The notes beneath the pieces are model-generated. The model was not told the origin of the DNA. It was given only the letters and a program-made list of their open reading frames with translations, and made no database searches. Positions 11,871 to 23,469 of a stretch of 64,000 nt of DNA are shown here, one piece after another (within the stretch, counting starts at the first letter, position 1; each line of letters opens with the position of its first letter). The position numbers and the translations under genes were made by a program. The DNA comes from Cyclina sinensis (Eukaryota; Mollusca; Bivalvia; Venerida; Veneridae): the NCBI GenBank assembly GCA_012932295.1, contig JAAONU010000001.1, positions 56,083,693-56,147,692 of the forward strand, read 5' to 3'.

Positions 11871-12459
11871 TGAATTTTTCGCGCGACACTCCGCCTCACT
11901 ATGCAGAATATTTGTCCCAAGTTATATTAAAATCCATCCATGCATATAGAAGTTACGCTCCGGACACGGGTTTTGCGCTGACCCCTAAGTGTGACCTTGA
12001 CCTTTGAGCGGCGGACCTGGGTTTTGTGTGCGACACACAACCCTATCATGGTAAACATTTGTACAAAATTATTTTGTAATTCTTCAAAGAATGGGCAAGA
12101 TATAGACTGGACAAATCCGGACGAACGCACGGACGCACATACACCGAACTATACACCAAAAGTGGCGACTAAGTCGACCTCACCGCAAGCGGGCTCGACA
12201 AAAATTCAATCACTGTCATCTGATTCTATCATGCGGATACGTTTTTATGCCGGTCGAACTGTGTTTCTTTGTTATTGGGGTGAAGTGACGGGAAAAAAGT
12301 AGTCTGGCACAGTGAAAATTATATTTTGTAAATTTCACATATGGTTTATCAGAATATAATCATCTGATAGTTTACAATAAAACACTGGAAAACATGAAAT
12401 AATAAGTTTCAATTTTTTGTTCAAAATGACTAGGATGCAAGAGAATTACTGAAAACCTT

Positions 12460-12585
12460 TTTATGCTAAGTAACGAAGATTTCTCTTACTTCTACAAATA
12501 ATAAAAACAAAAATATACCTTTGAATAAACTTGTAAATAAAAGTTAAGACATGGTCAGTCATAAAATTTGGACCCGTTTCCAACT
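12460..12585. repeat. Dispersed repeat fragment (partner near 48010-48105)
   Basis: The words around AACAAAAATATACCTT...AAACTTGTAAA...GTCAGTCA match, with substitutions, the segment near 48010-48105 in the same orientation. The family is unclassified and no coding content was seen. Confidence 0.5.
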
Positions 12586-12589
12586 GGTT

Positions 12590-12760
12590 CAACAATAAAA
12601 GATTTTATCCATATTTAACTCAGCTCTGCCAATCATAGATTATTTTATCCTTTTTTAACTTACCTGTGTCAATCACAATGATTTTATCCGTATTCAACTC
12701 TACTTATCTTGGTCAATCACAAAAGCTTTCTACTATATTCAACCTAACTGAATGGGTGCA
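12590..12760. repeat. Degenerate ~45-bp tandem repeat, about four units
   Basis: ATTTTATCC-type starts followed by TTTAACTC and GTCAATCAC recur about every 40-50 bp, with heavy substitution. It lies next to the dispersed repeat fragment at 12460-12585. Confidence 0.6.
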
Positions 12761-12764
12761 AAGC

Positions 12765-15085
12765 GAATCTCCAGTGTCAAGATGTTTGCCATATTCTTTA
12801 CAAATCAAGGCCAAGCGAGTCAAGTTGTAGTACCAAACGCAAATCTGTCAAAGAAAGAATTCAAAAGTATTGTTTATTTAATGCTCAAATTTGACTGGCC
12901 CACTACAATGATAATGGGTCTTTACTAAAGGCAGGGATTGCGCAAGACGTCCTGAAACAGGAAACAGTCACTGATCTTCCCGAAACACCAAATTACACTA
13001 ACCCATAGCCACTGGCGACCTTTTGTTTCCAAATCTGAAAAATAACTCCATGGAAGAACATGTCTTGAATGAAAACATCCAGCTCCTGCATCCAACATCC
13101 AGTTGTCTGTACAGTATATCTAGAGAAAAAACGAAAACGCCTTCATTTTGAAATATTTGAATACACCTTGGGGACCTAAGCAATACAAATTTAAACGCAG
13201 ACAGTTGATACTGAGCTTCATTCATTTTTAATGTTCCTTGTGCAGTGGTTTTGATGGATAGTACACGATATTGTTGATGTCCTCAACGAGATGATATTTA
13301 TTTGTGGGACAGAGTTCTTACTAAATATAAAAAAGACCATACAGAGTTTAAAATGTTTGTATGTTTTATTCTTGTCCAAAGTTGTTCTTAGCAGATGCGA
13401 TTCTGGGCCACTATGGCCGGTTTTCATATAAACACAGGGTTATTTTACGAATATCAATCACAAAGATTGTATTTGTCTATGATTATAATGGCGAATATCG
13501 CCTCTTTGTCATAAAATATGTAAATGTATTTCCTGTAAAAGCAGAATAATTTTCATGGCTTATGTTTTGTTCATTTCAATCGACTTGTCAAAGTAAAAAC
13601 CGAGAACTGTCAAACTTGATTTTAATATCGTTTTAACACAAGAAATCAGACATCTACATGTCCAATATTGCGCTTTCCGTGCTATACACGTGAAATTAAT
13701 GATCTCATTGTCGATCAATGATACAGATAAAATAGTCTTCTTTTGGTATTAAACTTCGTGACACATGTTTTTATTCTGTAGAGCTCAAATAAAAAAATGT
13801 GATCTTTATTAAAATTTTGAAACGTATGAATTAAAAAATTTAGGCGCTTAACAGAAAGATGAGCATATTAAAAATATTTTCAAAATGTACCTAATTGTAG
13901 TTAAAGCTTTATATTTGTGAAACGTACTAATTTTTCTGTAGGTATATTGGTGCTGTAAAAGTTAAACATAGGAGTAATTTGATAATTTCCCAAAAAAACC
14001 ACAACTGTTCTTTTCTTATCAAATCTTCATTTCCCTCTTTTTAAAATCTAGCTTAAGTGATACGGTGTAAATTCGTGTGCTATGCAACTTCTGTCTAGAA
14101 AGTTTAATTTATGTAAATGATGAAACAGAATATCAATGCTGTCTTGACAAATGCCAAGATTATACACCAGTAATAATCTGGACTCGAAATACGAGAAGCG
14201 AATGCAGTATTGTTTCCATACGGAAGTAAATATCTGTGGAACGATTTGAATGCATTTGCTCCCGAGGGAAATAACATTCAGACAAATTTCAATTTTATTC
14301 TTCATTTGGTATAAAACAGATATTACTATTTTAGCACTGCTTTGAAACAGAATTATCAGATTTTAAGTGCGTTAATTTTTTAAAATAAGATTTCATAAAG
14401 ACACAAATAAAAGCAGCAGCCCTTTCATAGTTGAACGAAAAAAAGGAAGAAAAAACTTGGCTCGCGTAGGTCACGTAGAAAACGCATTTATCATGCCATT
14501 ACGGGGATTTCCGTTGATAAACTGCCTATCTGATAAACTTAGCTTTATCAGTCACCCCAAGTTTATTACGCACCTCATGTGATCTTGACCGAACTACATT
14601 CATTTGTTTATTTTGTGATTTCTTACATACTGTTCTTTTATGTCACATAGATATGTCTTGTGAGTAGATTTCTAGTGAATAGAAGTACATTATCCTACTG
14701 AGTTGATTATTTAAATCATTTTACACGCAAGACTTTAGCTAAAAAGATCGATTAATCCTGTTCAACTTTTGCATCGATAAATTCAAAATGGCGAAATCGT
14801 GAAACCAAACACCTAAGAAATGCGAAATAAAATTAAAAGAACGGAAAATTTGTACCTTCTGTTAGTTAGAAAATACTCAACCGATAAAATTTGAATCGAA
14901 CAGTTCTTTGAAATATTAAATTTTCTCTTACTTATGACTAAAAACATTCGGAACTATTTCTTATCGATTTACTCCCTTGACTGTTAATACATATATTATT
15001 GCGCGCGACATGAACTCGAACGGCTCTGGAGAGGTTTTTTGATTTATTTAAAATTTTAAAAAAGAAACGGAAATAAAAGTTGAAA
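12765..15085. other. AT-rich stretch with one CTCGGGAG-module copy
   Basis: No gene is recognised. The minus-strand segment 14048-14305 is a copy of the dispersed module described separately; the rest shows nothing supportable. Confidence 0.5.
14048..14305 (-). repeat. CTCGGGAG module, minus-strand copy
   Basis: On the minus strand the sequence contains TGTTATTTCCCTCGGGAGCA, then ATTTACTTCCGTATGGAAAC and GGCATTTGTCAAGACA. The same words occur in the same order at 34201-34345 on the plus strand, about 75-80% alike by eye. A more diverged copy lies at about 42900-43100. The copy here is open for 85 codons, and its peptide NLGICQDSIDILFHHLHKLNF resembles NLDICQNNFVLLCPHLCKIIL from the 43-kb copy. 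It may therefore be a decayed coding segment of an old element or gene. No known domain was recognised. Confidence 0.55.
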
Positions 15086-15089
15086 ACAT

Positions 15090-15246
15090 GATAAATAGAA
15101 TACCAAACAAGTGTCTGATATTATAAAATTTATCAGGCTCGGCACGAAAAAAATGAAGAGCTCGGCAGAGCCTCGCCTTCATTTTTTTCTAAGCCTTGCC
15201 TGATAAATTTTACAATATAAGACACTAGCTTGGTATTCTCTATATA
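15090..15246. repeat. Hairpin-forming inverted repeat (MITE-like)
   Basis: Left arm from AGAATACCAA (15098) and right arm ending TTGGTATTCT (15239) are complementary over about 65 bp with scattered mismatches. The shared core is AAATTTATCAGGC...AAAAAAATGAAG, around a GC-rich centre (GCTCGGCAGAGC). The element is a compact palindrome with no coding capacity. Confidence 0.85.
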
Positions 15247-15702
15247 TCGTAAACGATACTTGGGGAATTTAGGTTAATTCTAGCATAAAATCGCTTGTCT
15301 TTGCCCGTTTTGCCTATGTTTTAACGAGAGCAAAAAGGTGTGTTAACAAGGAAATTCTCTCGCTCACGCGCTGTTATTACTCGAGTTCAGTTATGCTCGT
15401 TACAGGGCCTTTGTAAATAATGGACGCTGATCCGTCTTTTTTGTCACAAATCGGCAGATTATGTAACTTTGCAGGTCAGAACGTAGACGAAACATTCATG
15501 ATTATTGATAAAATCAATGGCTGGCCTTGTCCACATTATCTGATTAAATTCAGATGCTTCTAAATATTTTTTAATTGACACCTTTTAGGTTTCAAGATGG
15601 CCGCTCGACAGGTTAACATATGTCGCCCTGGAACGCATATTTAAAACACGTATCCTTAACAACCTAAAGGCGACTGTACTATTACTTTTTTTTCGTAAAC
15701 AT

Positions 15703-16283
15703 GTCTTTTTTATTTTATGCCTACCAATGAAATATAGGGAAATATCAGTGAGATAAAAGTGATAATACACTGTTTTGAATCAGTTAATTACCATTTTGAT
15801 AATACATGTTTGTGCCCGAACTATTGAATATTGAGTATTAATCCGCTTTTATAATTAAAGTATGTATGGCAAAATTCAATAAATATTGATAAACTGTGTA
15901 GACAAAAATAAATATTATTTGATGAAAGTGTATTCAGTTTATTTCAGCAGAAGTAAAGTTATCAAATGTATTGGAGATTGTCTGCACTTTTTTTTGTGCG
16001 GAGTAACCAAAGTACGCATTAACTGATTTGGGGCTCACCATGGGGAATTTATTGAAGGCCCTGATTAAAAATGTCATAAAAAAACCCATTTTTGACGTGT
16101 TGGCATAAAATAAAAAGAAAATTTGTTTGTTTTTTAGTGGAAGATGGGAATTTATTTCATCTCGTGAACACCATATGTTGATATTTTCACTCGTGGCTGC
16201 GCCACTCGTGAAAATATCACATATGGTGTTCACTCGATGAAATAAATTCTCATCTTCCACAAAAACAAACAAATATCCTCTAT
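15703..16283. mobile_element. Dispersed hairpin-ended repeat, copy A (internally deleted)
   Basis: The sequence from TTTTATTTTATGCCTACCAA to AAACAAACAAATATCCTCTA is repeated at 49711-50576 with about 95% identity by eye. Copy A lacks roughly 280 bp that copy B has (about 49833-50110). Its right end is the hairpin at 16121-16274. The right half is open on the minus strand for 112 codons only because of the palindrome. The shared boundaries and high similarity indicate a mobile family active fairly recently; the superfamily is not identified. Confidence 0.8.
16121..16274. repeat. Terminal hairpin of copy A
   Basis: Arms of about 70 bp run from ATTTGTTTGTTTTTTAGTGG inward to TTTTCACTCGTGGC and back from GCCACTCGTGAAAA to AACAAACAAAT. 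The central loop is about 3 bp, so the stem is nearly closed. Confidence 0.9.
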
Positions 16284-16299
16284 CTAGATCATTTTATGC

Positions 16300-16420
16300 T
16301 AGAATAGCGTTAAAGCACGTTTTATTCGTGTTATTACACCTGCAGAATCCCGAGGGATGGTTGGTGTCTGAGCCCGTAGGGCGAGGGCACCAACATATCC
16401 CGAGCGTGCGTTAACCCTAT
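16300..16420. repeat. GC-rich imperfect palindrome
   Basis: CCCGAGGGATGGTTGGTGTC...GAGCCC pairs with GGGCGAGGGCACCAACATAT...CCCGAG. Outer words GCGTTAAAGCACG and CGTGCGTTAAC are also complementary. It sits immediately right of copy A and stands out against AT-rich surroundings. Confidence 0.65.
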
Positions 16421-17930
16421 AAACAGATTTTCTCTAGTTCAAGTTACAAATGCAATGTAACTCTTATTGTCTCTGATAGTTGAATCATTTTTTTTCTAAA
16501 TATAGCAATCAATAACCCCATTCAATGTAAACACATTTTTTTTCAACCGCATTTTTCACTAAAATGAATTTAATCGCTTGTTGACCACTTCCGGTCTTTT
16601 AACGCAATAATTTTTTTTTTATGAAATTGTTGAACAAACTCAGTTTAAACATCTCAGTCAAGTTTCAGGTTTATTGCATCAATGAACTGAGGTCTTTAGT
16701 GGACTTTATATATTTTTGTAACGGATCCTGTAGGTACACTCGAATTAGCTGATACACTTTCATTTAAATATTATGGCAACATTTTGATAGCGATGTAAAG
16801 TTTAAATCATGTTTGAAATAAATTAAAATGACTCTCAGATTCATTCTTGTTAACTTCCTTGTGTTGGTTATATAGTGGTTCAGGGCATTTATCAATGAAA
16901 CGAATGTCTGTGGTTTTTGGTCCAGTGTTCAAAAACGGTTATAATGTGAGTGAACGTGATCAGTCATGTGACGGCACACTAAAATAGAAATTCTATATAT
17001 GGGTTTTATACCGTTCGTAACACTTTTGTCTATAATGGAGAAACTACCCATTTTTACAATAACGAAATGTTGCTTTGGGTGACAATAAGATGGGTATTGA
17101 TAGTCATAATATACACAGGTAGTTAAATTCAAATTCTTAGTTCAACGACCATCTGTGAACGAGCTTCTTTAAAGTTGACCCGCCCAAAGTGCAACTGATA
17201 ATAGCTGTTAAACGATGCATTATACTATCCTTCTTTAGCCTACAGAATGTCGGAAAAAATCTCCATTCGCAACAAACCAAGGAACAATGTAAAAAAAATC
17301 AATTACAAAATGTAGCGAAATATATTAGTAAAGCTGCAAAAACAGTAACATTTTTAAAGTACGAATAATATGTGCGCAGAATGAAATGCTAAATGTAACT
17401 TCGAAAAAAAAAATGAATTCTCGGTAAGTTGTTTGCGAAGAATTCTTTTCGTTTCCTTGCGTGATTATAAGACGTTGTTATTTTTTTCGGACTGAACACT
17501 CGGTTTCATTTTTTTTCTGCACGCAAAAGCCCGGATGTGTGGACAAATATCGAGATTACTCATCATCATAACAATGGATCCATGACATATTTTCTCTGAA
17601 CGGAAATAAAAGTGTCAAGGTAATACGAAACGAATGTTTTAGAGAATTTGAGAACTAGAAAAATAACCGTAAGACAAGTATAAAATTCAACTTAAGTTTG
17701 ATAACCTCTTAGACTTGAACTCAATGTTTCTAAATAAGTTTAAGAAGGTGAGATTGCAGTTTGAATAATGATTATAATGTGAATTTAAGTAATAGAACGA
17801 TATATCTTACATTTTTATATGCCCGAAGAGCAATTTGGTTTCTGGAGGATAACTTGAGTACTCTTTGGCCTACAGTCTTTTACCTTGATATGATTATTGC
17901 CCACATTGAACAAATGACTCCTATTGATTT
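16421..17930. other. AT-rich stretch without recognisable genes
   Basis: Only short frames and homopolymer runs are seen on either strand. Confidence 0.5.
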
Positions 17931-17934
17931 TGGA

Positions 17935-18475
17935 GTTAGTAGCTTAAAGGTCAAGGTCACATGGGCTTGAAAAAACTTGAAAACCATTGACATTGAAAAC
18001 CATTTTCGCCATGTAATTTGACAATTATTTGTTATAGAGACTTCAAACTTTGTATCTTGGTTGCACACATTGAGTGGATGACCCCTATAGATTTTTGGGT
18101 CAGTGTGTCAAAGGGCGGGTCACAGTGATCTAAATGTTTAGAATGATTTACACTCTGTTACTCGACAACTAATTGTCTTAGAGGCTTCAAAATGCAAGTA
18201 ATTGTTACACACATTGATTGAATAAGTCCTATTGATTTTGGGGTCAGTAGGTAAAAGGGCAAGGCACATAGACCTTAACATTGAAAACCATTTCTGTCAT
18301 GTAACTTGACAATCATTTGTTGTAGAGACTTAAAACTTTACATCCTAATTGCACACATTGAGTGGATGACTCCGGTACATTTTGGGGTCAGTGTGTCAAA
18401 GGTCAGGAATAGTGACCTAGATGTTTAGAATCGTTTACACTCTGTTACTTGACAATAATTTGTTTATCGCTCCGT
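17935..18475. repeat. ~143-bp tandem repeat with AAGGTCA motifs, about four half-units
   Basis: The phrase TTGACAATnATTTGTTnTAGAGnCTTnAA recurs near 18019, 18165, 18307 and 18449, spacing 142-146 bp. Units one/three and two/four match best, giving a ~285-bp higher-order period. Between them lie GATGACCCCTATAGATTTTG-like words and AAAGGTCAAGGTCACAT, which contains the TCAAGGTCA extended half-site. Divergence between units is high, so the array is older than the one at 11 kb. Confidence 0.8.
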
Positions 18476-21400
18476 AAATTGTGAATCGACATCTGGTAGA
18501 CCACATCGTGGCATAACTTGCGCAGCAGGGCTCTCCGGTATCTTTTTTGGAAAGCCTACTTGATTGAAAAAACAATAAGAAAAACAAGATCAAAATTCAT
18601 AATGTTAAATGTTTTCATAAGAATACTTGAATATATTTCTTTTTGTTTTAGGTTTTCATGAACACACAATGTATGTGTACAGAGGTACTAAAACATGCCT
18701 GTGTGCTCGCTTTATCGACAACAACAACAACAAACAACAACAAAACAATCTTATAAAGAAACTAACTAACAAAATGGGTTCATGTTAAAAAAAGTGTTGA
18801 TATAACAATTTTGTTTTGAAAGTTAGAAGCAGGTTTTTACAATAAAATACAATGATTAGTATCATCTGTTTGTGTGAAATAATATTTAAATGCATTTTTG
18901 TTTGTTTTAAGTTTATTTCGTAATTATCTAAAATGTCTTAGATGAGGACATATGAGTAAGCTGAAGTAATAAACAAAGATATAAAAGACAAGAATGAAAA
19001 AACAAACAAGAATATTAATTTGAATATGTGTTGTGATTTGGGAAGTTGATAAAATAATGTAACTAAACAGCAGACAGTAGTTTCCGGGAGTAAAGCATGG
19101 GGAGTTCTGTTTCAATGACACTTTTAATCAATAAAGATCTCATAGAACATATGAAGCATGAACTGCGACCGTTCACATGATATGAGATTATCTGAGCCTT
19201 CACTAACAGAAATTGAGAACAAATAACTTGCTTAACAACTAAGATACATATCGTCTTTCACGTTGTCTTGATACGAAATAATCGAATATAATGATGTGAT
19301 ATTTTCTAAAGGGTGTTTCGGAAAAAAACATGCATAAAACGACTCTACTTGTACAAACTGTACTACTACAAGGTAATCATAAGCATGTTTACACACAAGT
19401 TCTATCAAAATTTGCAAATTCAAAGCATACTGTTAGAACACTGTTAGAAATAAAAACATTTATTTGCAATAACTAGAACTTTTGTACTCTTTCAACATAG
19501 TTTTAGCAAGTTTTGTCATCTTTGTGTAAATATTCTAATAAGATAGAAAAAAACGCATTTTTTTTGTTGTCATGAGAAGTACTGTGATTATCTATTTACA
19601 TGGTATTCGATTCGTACTTACAGACATGAATGAATAACCGTTTCAGTGTGAAAATAACATGAAGAAAACTGCAGATATTTTTGAGGAAATTTCAGTCAGT
19701 GAATTTTCATATCTGACTTTCCGTTGATGTGGAAACCGCTTGTTAGATACTCCCTAGAACCTTATCTGTTTGGAAGTAGATTTTGTACATAAAACTTTTT
19801 TATTTTATGTAACAGTTCAAAGAAATTTTAATTAAAAAACAAACCCTCAAAATATACCCACGATACCATTTCATTTTTATGCAAAGAAATTAACTCGTAA
19901 TTTTACAGCTAGCGGCATGATCGCATTGAATATTTCAGTGTCCGTATTTATTGTTGTGTCATGGCAACTCACTTCAGGTACATCAGACGTATACGCTTTT
20001 TTGCAGATTTCGACGTCGCCTGCGACGAATATGTTTAGTGGAGGGTTTCATTGTGGTTAGATATGGGGAACGAGAGCATAGTCATTGAAAATAATATTAT
20101 ATATTTATTATATATATATTGCAATGTACATCAACTTCCAAGATATGTATGTACCTTTCAATCTGGATTCCCTAGATGTATAGCTTTTATCACCACGAAT
20201 ATCTGCATCGGAGTCATTCAGTATGATCTGATAATCGTCTGCAAATGACAATTTCATTTACAAAGTGTAGCCACGATTCCCACTACAATAACTGTAGGAT
20301 AGATTTTATTGTCATCTGCATTGGATCATGTATGCTTTACAATGTCATTTTGAAGATAACAAAAGATAAGAGCCTTGGGGTTAAGAAAAGTTAGCACAAC
20401 GAAAATTATAGAACACAATTTACGGAGCAACTGTTTACAACCATTTATTTAAAGCAAACAAAGAACTATTGCGGGACAGCTTGTAATACAGGTTGCGAGT
20501 TCTATTATCCGTTCCTCCACCAATTACTAAATATGCCTTTCCTATGTCCCATGTATTGGTGCTATACCCTGAGCATGTAAAAGAGCAGATGTTTTGTGAT
20601 TCTTGCACTGTGCCCCATAACCTTAATAAACAGTATTCTTTTGGTTATTTTGGTCGTATAGGAAACCGGTATCTTTTTCTACTAAGCCATGGACGTTTAC
20701 CAGACCTAACATAAGGAATGCAGATAAACAGATATGATAGCAAAATGTTTGTTTGAAGCAAATAACAAATCAGTCACTCGATTTTATTATGTCAGTAAAT
20801 CCTTTTAAAATTTGGACATTTTTGAGATGTAATATCGCCTCAAGACCAAAGTAAACATAACGGATATTGCGATATAGCTCCCGAAAGAAATCACAATCAG
20901 ACAATCTTACTTTTACGTAAAACTTCACCTCATTGGTCGGAAATTGTAACAAACAATATCAATTTCGATTAGACTGCTCAAAAACCAAGGACGTAAATTA
21001 AAACTGATACAGATAAAACAATTAGAGATCTACTGTTTGTTATCATATTAGGATGCAAGTCAACTTGCAATAATTGTCTCAGACAACGCACTTATATTTC
21101 TTGTCCTTGAAAATAAATGAGATAATAATAGGATTTTATGTCTTGTCAGTAATAAATGACACTTGTTTATCAGTTTGTTTAAGTGATAATGTGATAAATG
21201 TAACACTGATGTACAACTCCTTCCAGTTTGAAGTCCGTTTAAAGTAATACGGTTTGATACGAATTGATGTTATTGGAAAAAAGATGTTTTTGTTAAAAAA
21301 AGTAATTTTCATATTATGTTACTATGTATACTATGTTTTTATTTAAAAGGTGTGTCGCTGTATAATTGTGTCCTAGGAAATCACTTGTTAGGACAGCATA

Positions 21401-23460
21401 CGTACTTCAGCATTGCAACAGCAAGAAGCCACGGCGAAAATGCCAACACTACTTAAAAACGTACAGCATATTATCATCTAATAACAACAATTGAAAGGAA
21501 GTCTAGACCATATAATGTATAAACATATGCTTCTTACTGCCCTTGATTTCATTTTTGTTGAAAAAAGTGCTGATCATTTTCATTAGCTATATGTTTTTGA
21601 AGAGGTTAATTGCGTAACATTAAAATGACACTAAACAACACTTATTGTTGAAAGGTTTATTGAGACTTTTAAAATTATATATGAAAGTGTTATCATGTAT
21701 GTTCATTAAAAACATGATTGTTATGACTACTTAAAAGCCCGGGCCTGGAGAAAGCATGTTGTTTATATTCCTCGTACCTCTGGGTAGGTATTCTCGGTTT
21801 AAGTGAAAATAACTAAATACTGTACTAAAAGTTCACGACAGTGTTTAGTGGAAAAACTGTCACACTGCAGGATATGAAGAAAAAGAAATTTACTAATGCA
21901 ATAACCTAACAAATTTTGTGAGCATTACACATGTGAAACAAACATACAATATCAATGTACAGGAAAGTACAAGATGGCAGATATTTTAACAACATTACGA
22001 TGAATGATGATAATATTATAATGTTTTCAAAGATATTTTTGTAGCAAATTTCTATAGCGAATAAGGGAGATAATCATGTATTCCTTTGACATGAAAATGC
22101 TTTGTATATCAAAATAGCCAAATTCTTAATTTCTGGAAAAATTGTTTGACTTAATTACTTGCAAATTTTTTTAGAAACTTCGGGTGTTGAAAAAGCCTTT
22201 AATTTATTGTTTCGGCAAATCTGCAAATAACCTACATATCTAATAGTCTAATAACTGGCACTTTAAGCATTTTTTTTCATTAAAAGGTTTGCTAGTTGGT
22301 CTATGCCACCTCCCAGATTCAACTGCTAGCCTATGTGAAGATAGTCGTAACCATGACAATCAGAGTTTGATTTTAGAAATCAGTTAATGAAATCTGTGGC
22401 ATTAAGAAGCATTGTGAAGGACTTTAAATATTGACGTGACATCAACTCATTTGTTATTGGCTGTTAAGTCTGATTTTTGATCATTCGATATCAACAAATG
22501 ACACCTTTTTAATTCGCTGAATCTGAACGCTTCATTAATCAGTGACAACATCATATTTAATATTACATGTTCATCAAATATGCCTTTCGTGGTGAAAATA
22601 AAAGTGACAACATTAGGATTCGAATTTTCAACAACTGAATAATCTTTTAAGATCACGGCATTTAATACGGATATAGTAATGATGAATAAAGCGACGCAAC
22701 AGGTAACATATTGCAAATGATCAACACGATTTTTGAAGATGAAATTAAAATTAAACGAAAATGAATCTACTACCAGTTAGAAGTATATTTACTTATAAAT
22801 GTGCTCTTTTTTGGTAAATGTTGGGTTTAAGGTTTAAGGAATTGTTCAAAAATACCAGTTCGCTGATATAATGTAGTCATAAGGACAGCGTTTTTGTGTA
22901 AGTTCGTTATTTTAAATAATTAATAGGTTTTGTAAAAGCCCTAACCATACAGTAAAAAAAGTATCTTGTAAGTTTGAGATTAAGGATTATTATATTAGGA
23001 CCAGTACTAGTAGCTGATTCTATCATAATTATATCATACACATAAAAAGTTATACAACATACACATGACATCACTGTTGAAGAGAAAGATATTAGGTTCC
23101 TTTATTATCACTTTCTTTACTCATAAAGCTCTCTTAACCCATGCGTAAAGAAACAGTATAATGTCCTTTTTTTGAATTACAAAAATAAAAGTATACTGAA
23201 ATAACAAGATTAAAAAATAATAGGATTTACATGTAAGTTACAACTTTGCTTCTAACGAATATTCCCAGTATTCAAACAGATAAATACAACCGTTTCCCTA
23301 ATCTGCTAATGTGGAAAGTAGATGCCAACAAGTTGGTAGTCACGAGATCTCAGTCAAATATTATTTTATTACAAACATAACGAATGTTGCGTTTGTATAT
23401 TGCATCTTTACCCAAGATACTTGAACCTTCCAACTGTATTTAATAAAAGAAATGTTAATT
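18476..23460. other. AT-rich stretch without recognisable genes
   Basis: Contains a CAA-type microsatellite (18718-18747) and a possible minus-strand CTCGGGAG-module fragment near 20850-20900. A 89-codon minus frame at 22447-22716 begins with a hydrophobic stretch resembling a signal peptide (MQYVTCCVALFIITISVLNA) but has no recognised domain or splice support. Confidence 0.45.
18718..18747. repeat. CAA microsatellite
   Basis: CAACAACAACAACAAACAAC-type run of about 30 bp. Confidence 0.8.
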
Positions 23461-23469
23461 AAAAATATA

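Larger units (their letters stand above)
10264..12200. mobile_element. 1.9-kb TIR-bounded non-autonomous element rich in TGACCTT motifs
   Basis: The left end TGTCGAGCCCGCT (10264-10276) is the exact reverse complement of the right end AGCGGGCTCGACA (12188-12200). A degenerate copy of the right end occurs internally at about 11018-11043 (ACTAAGTCGACCTCACC then GGGGGCTCAACA), so the block looks like two tandem or nested copies sharing one outer pair of termini. The interior has no transposase. It contains repeated phrases with TGACCTTGACC, CACTATGGAGAACATTTGT and AAATCCATCCATGTATAT, and three 280-bp tandem units. No clear target-site duplication was found, and the superfamily is unknown. Confidence 0.7.

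Noticed and set aside
15934..16272. 112-codon minus-strand frame (and its 50367-50564 counterpart)
   Set aside because: It lies across the hairpin of the dispersed repeat and is open because of the palindrome, with no protein family resemblance.
22447..22716. 89-codon minus frame with a signal-peptide-like start
   Set aside because: A hydrophobic start alone is weak in AT-rich DNA, and no downstream exons or family similarity were seen.
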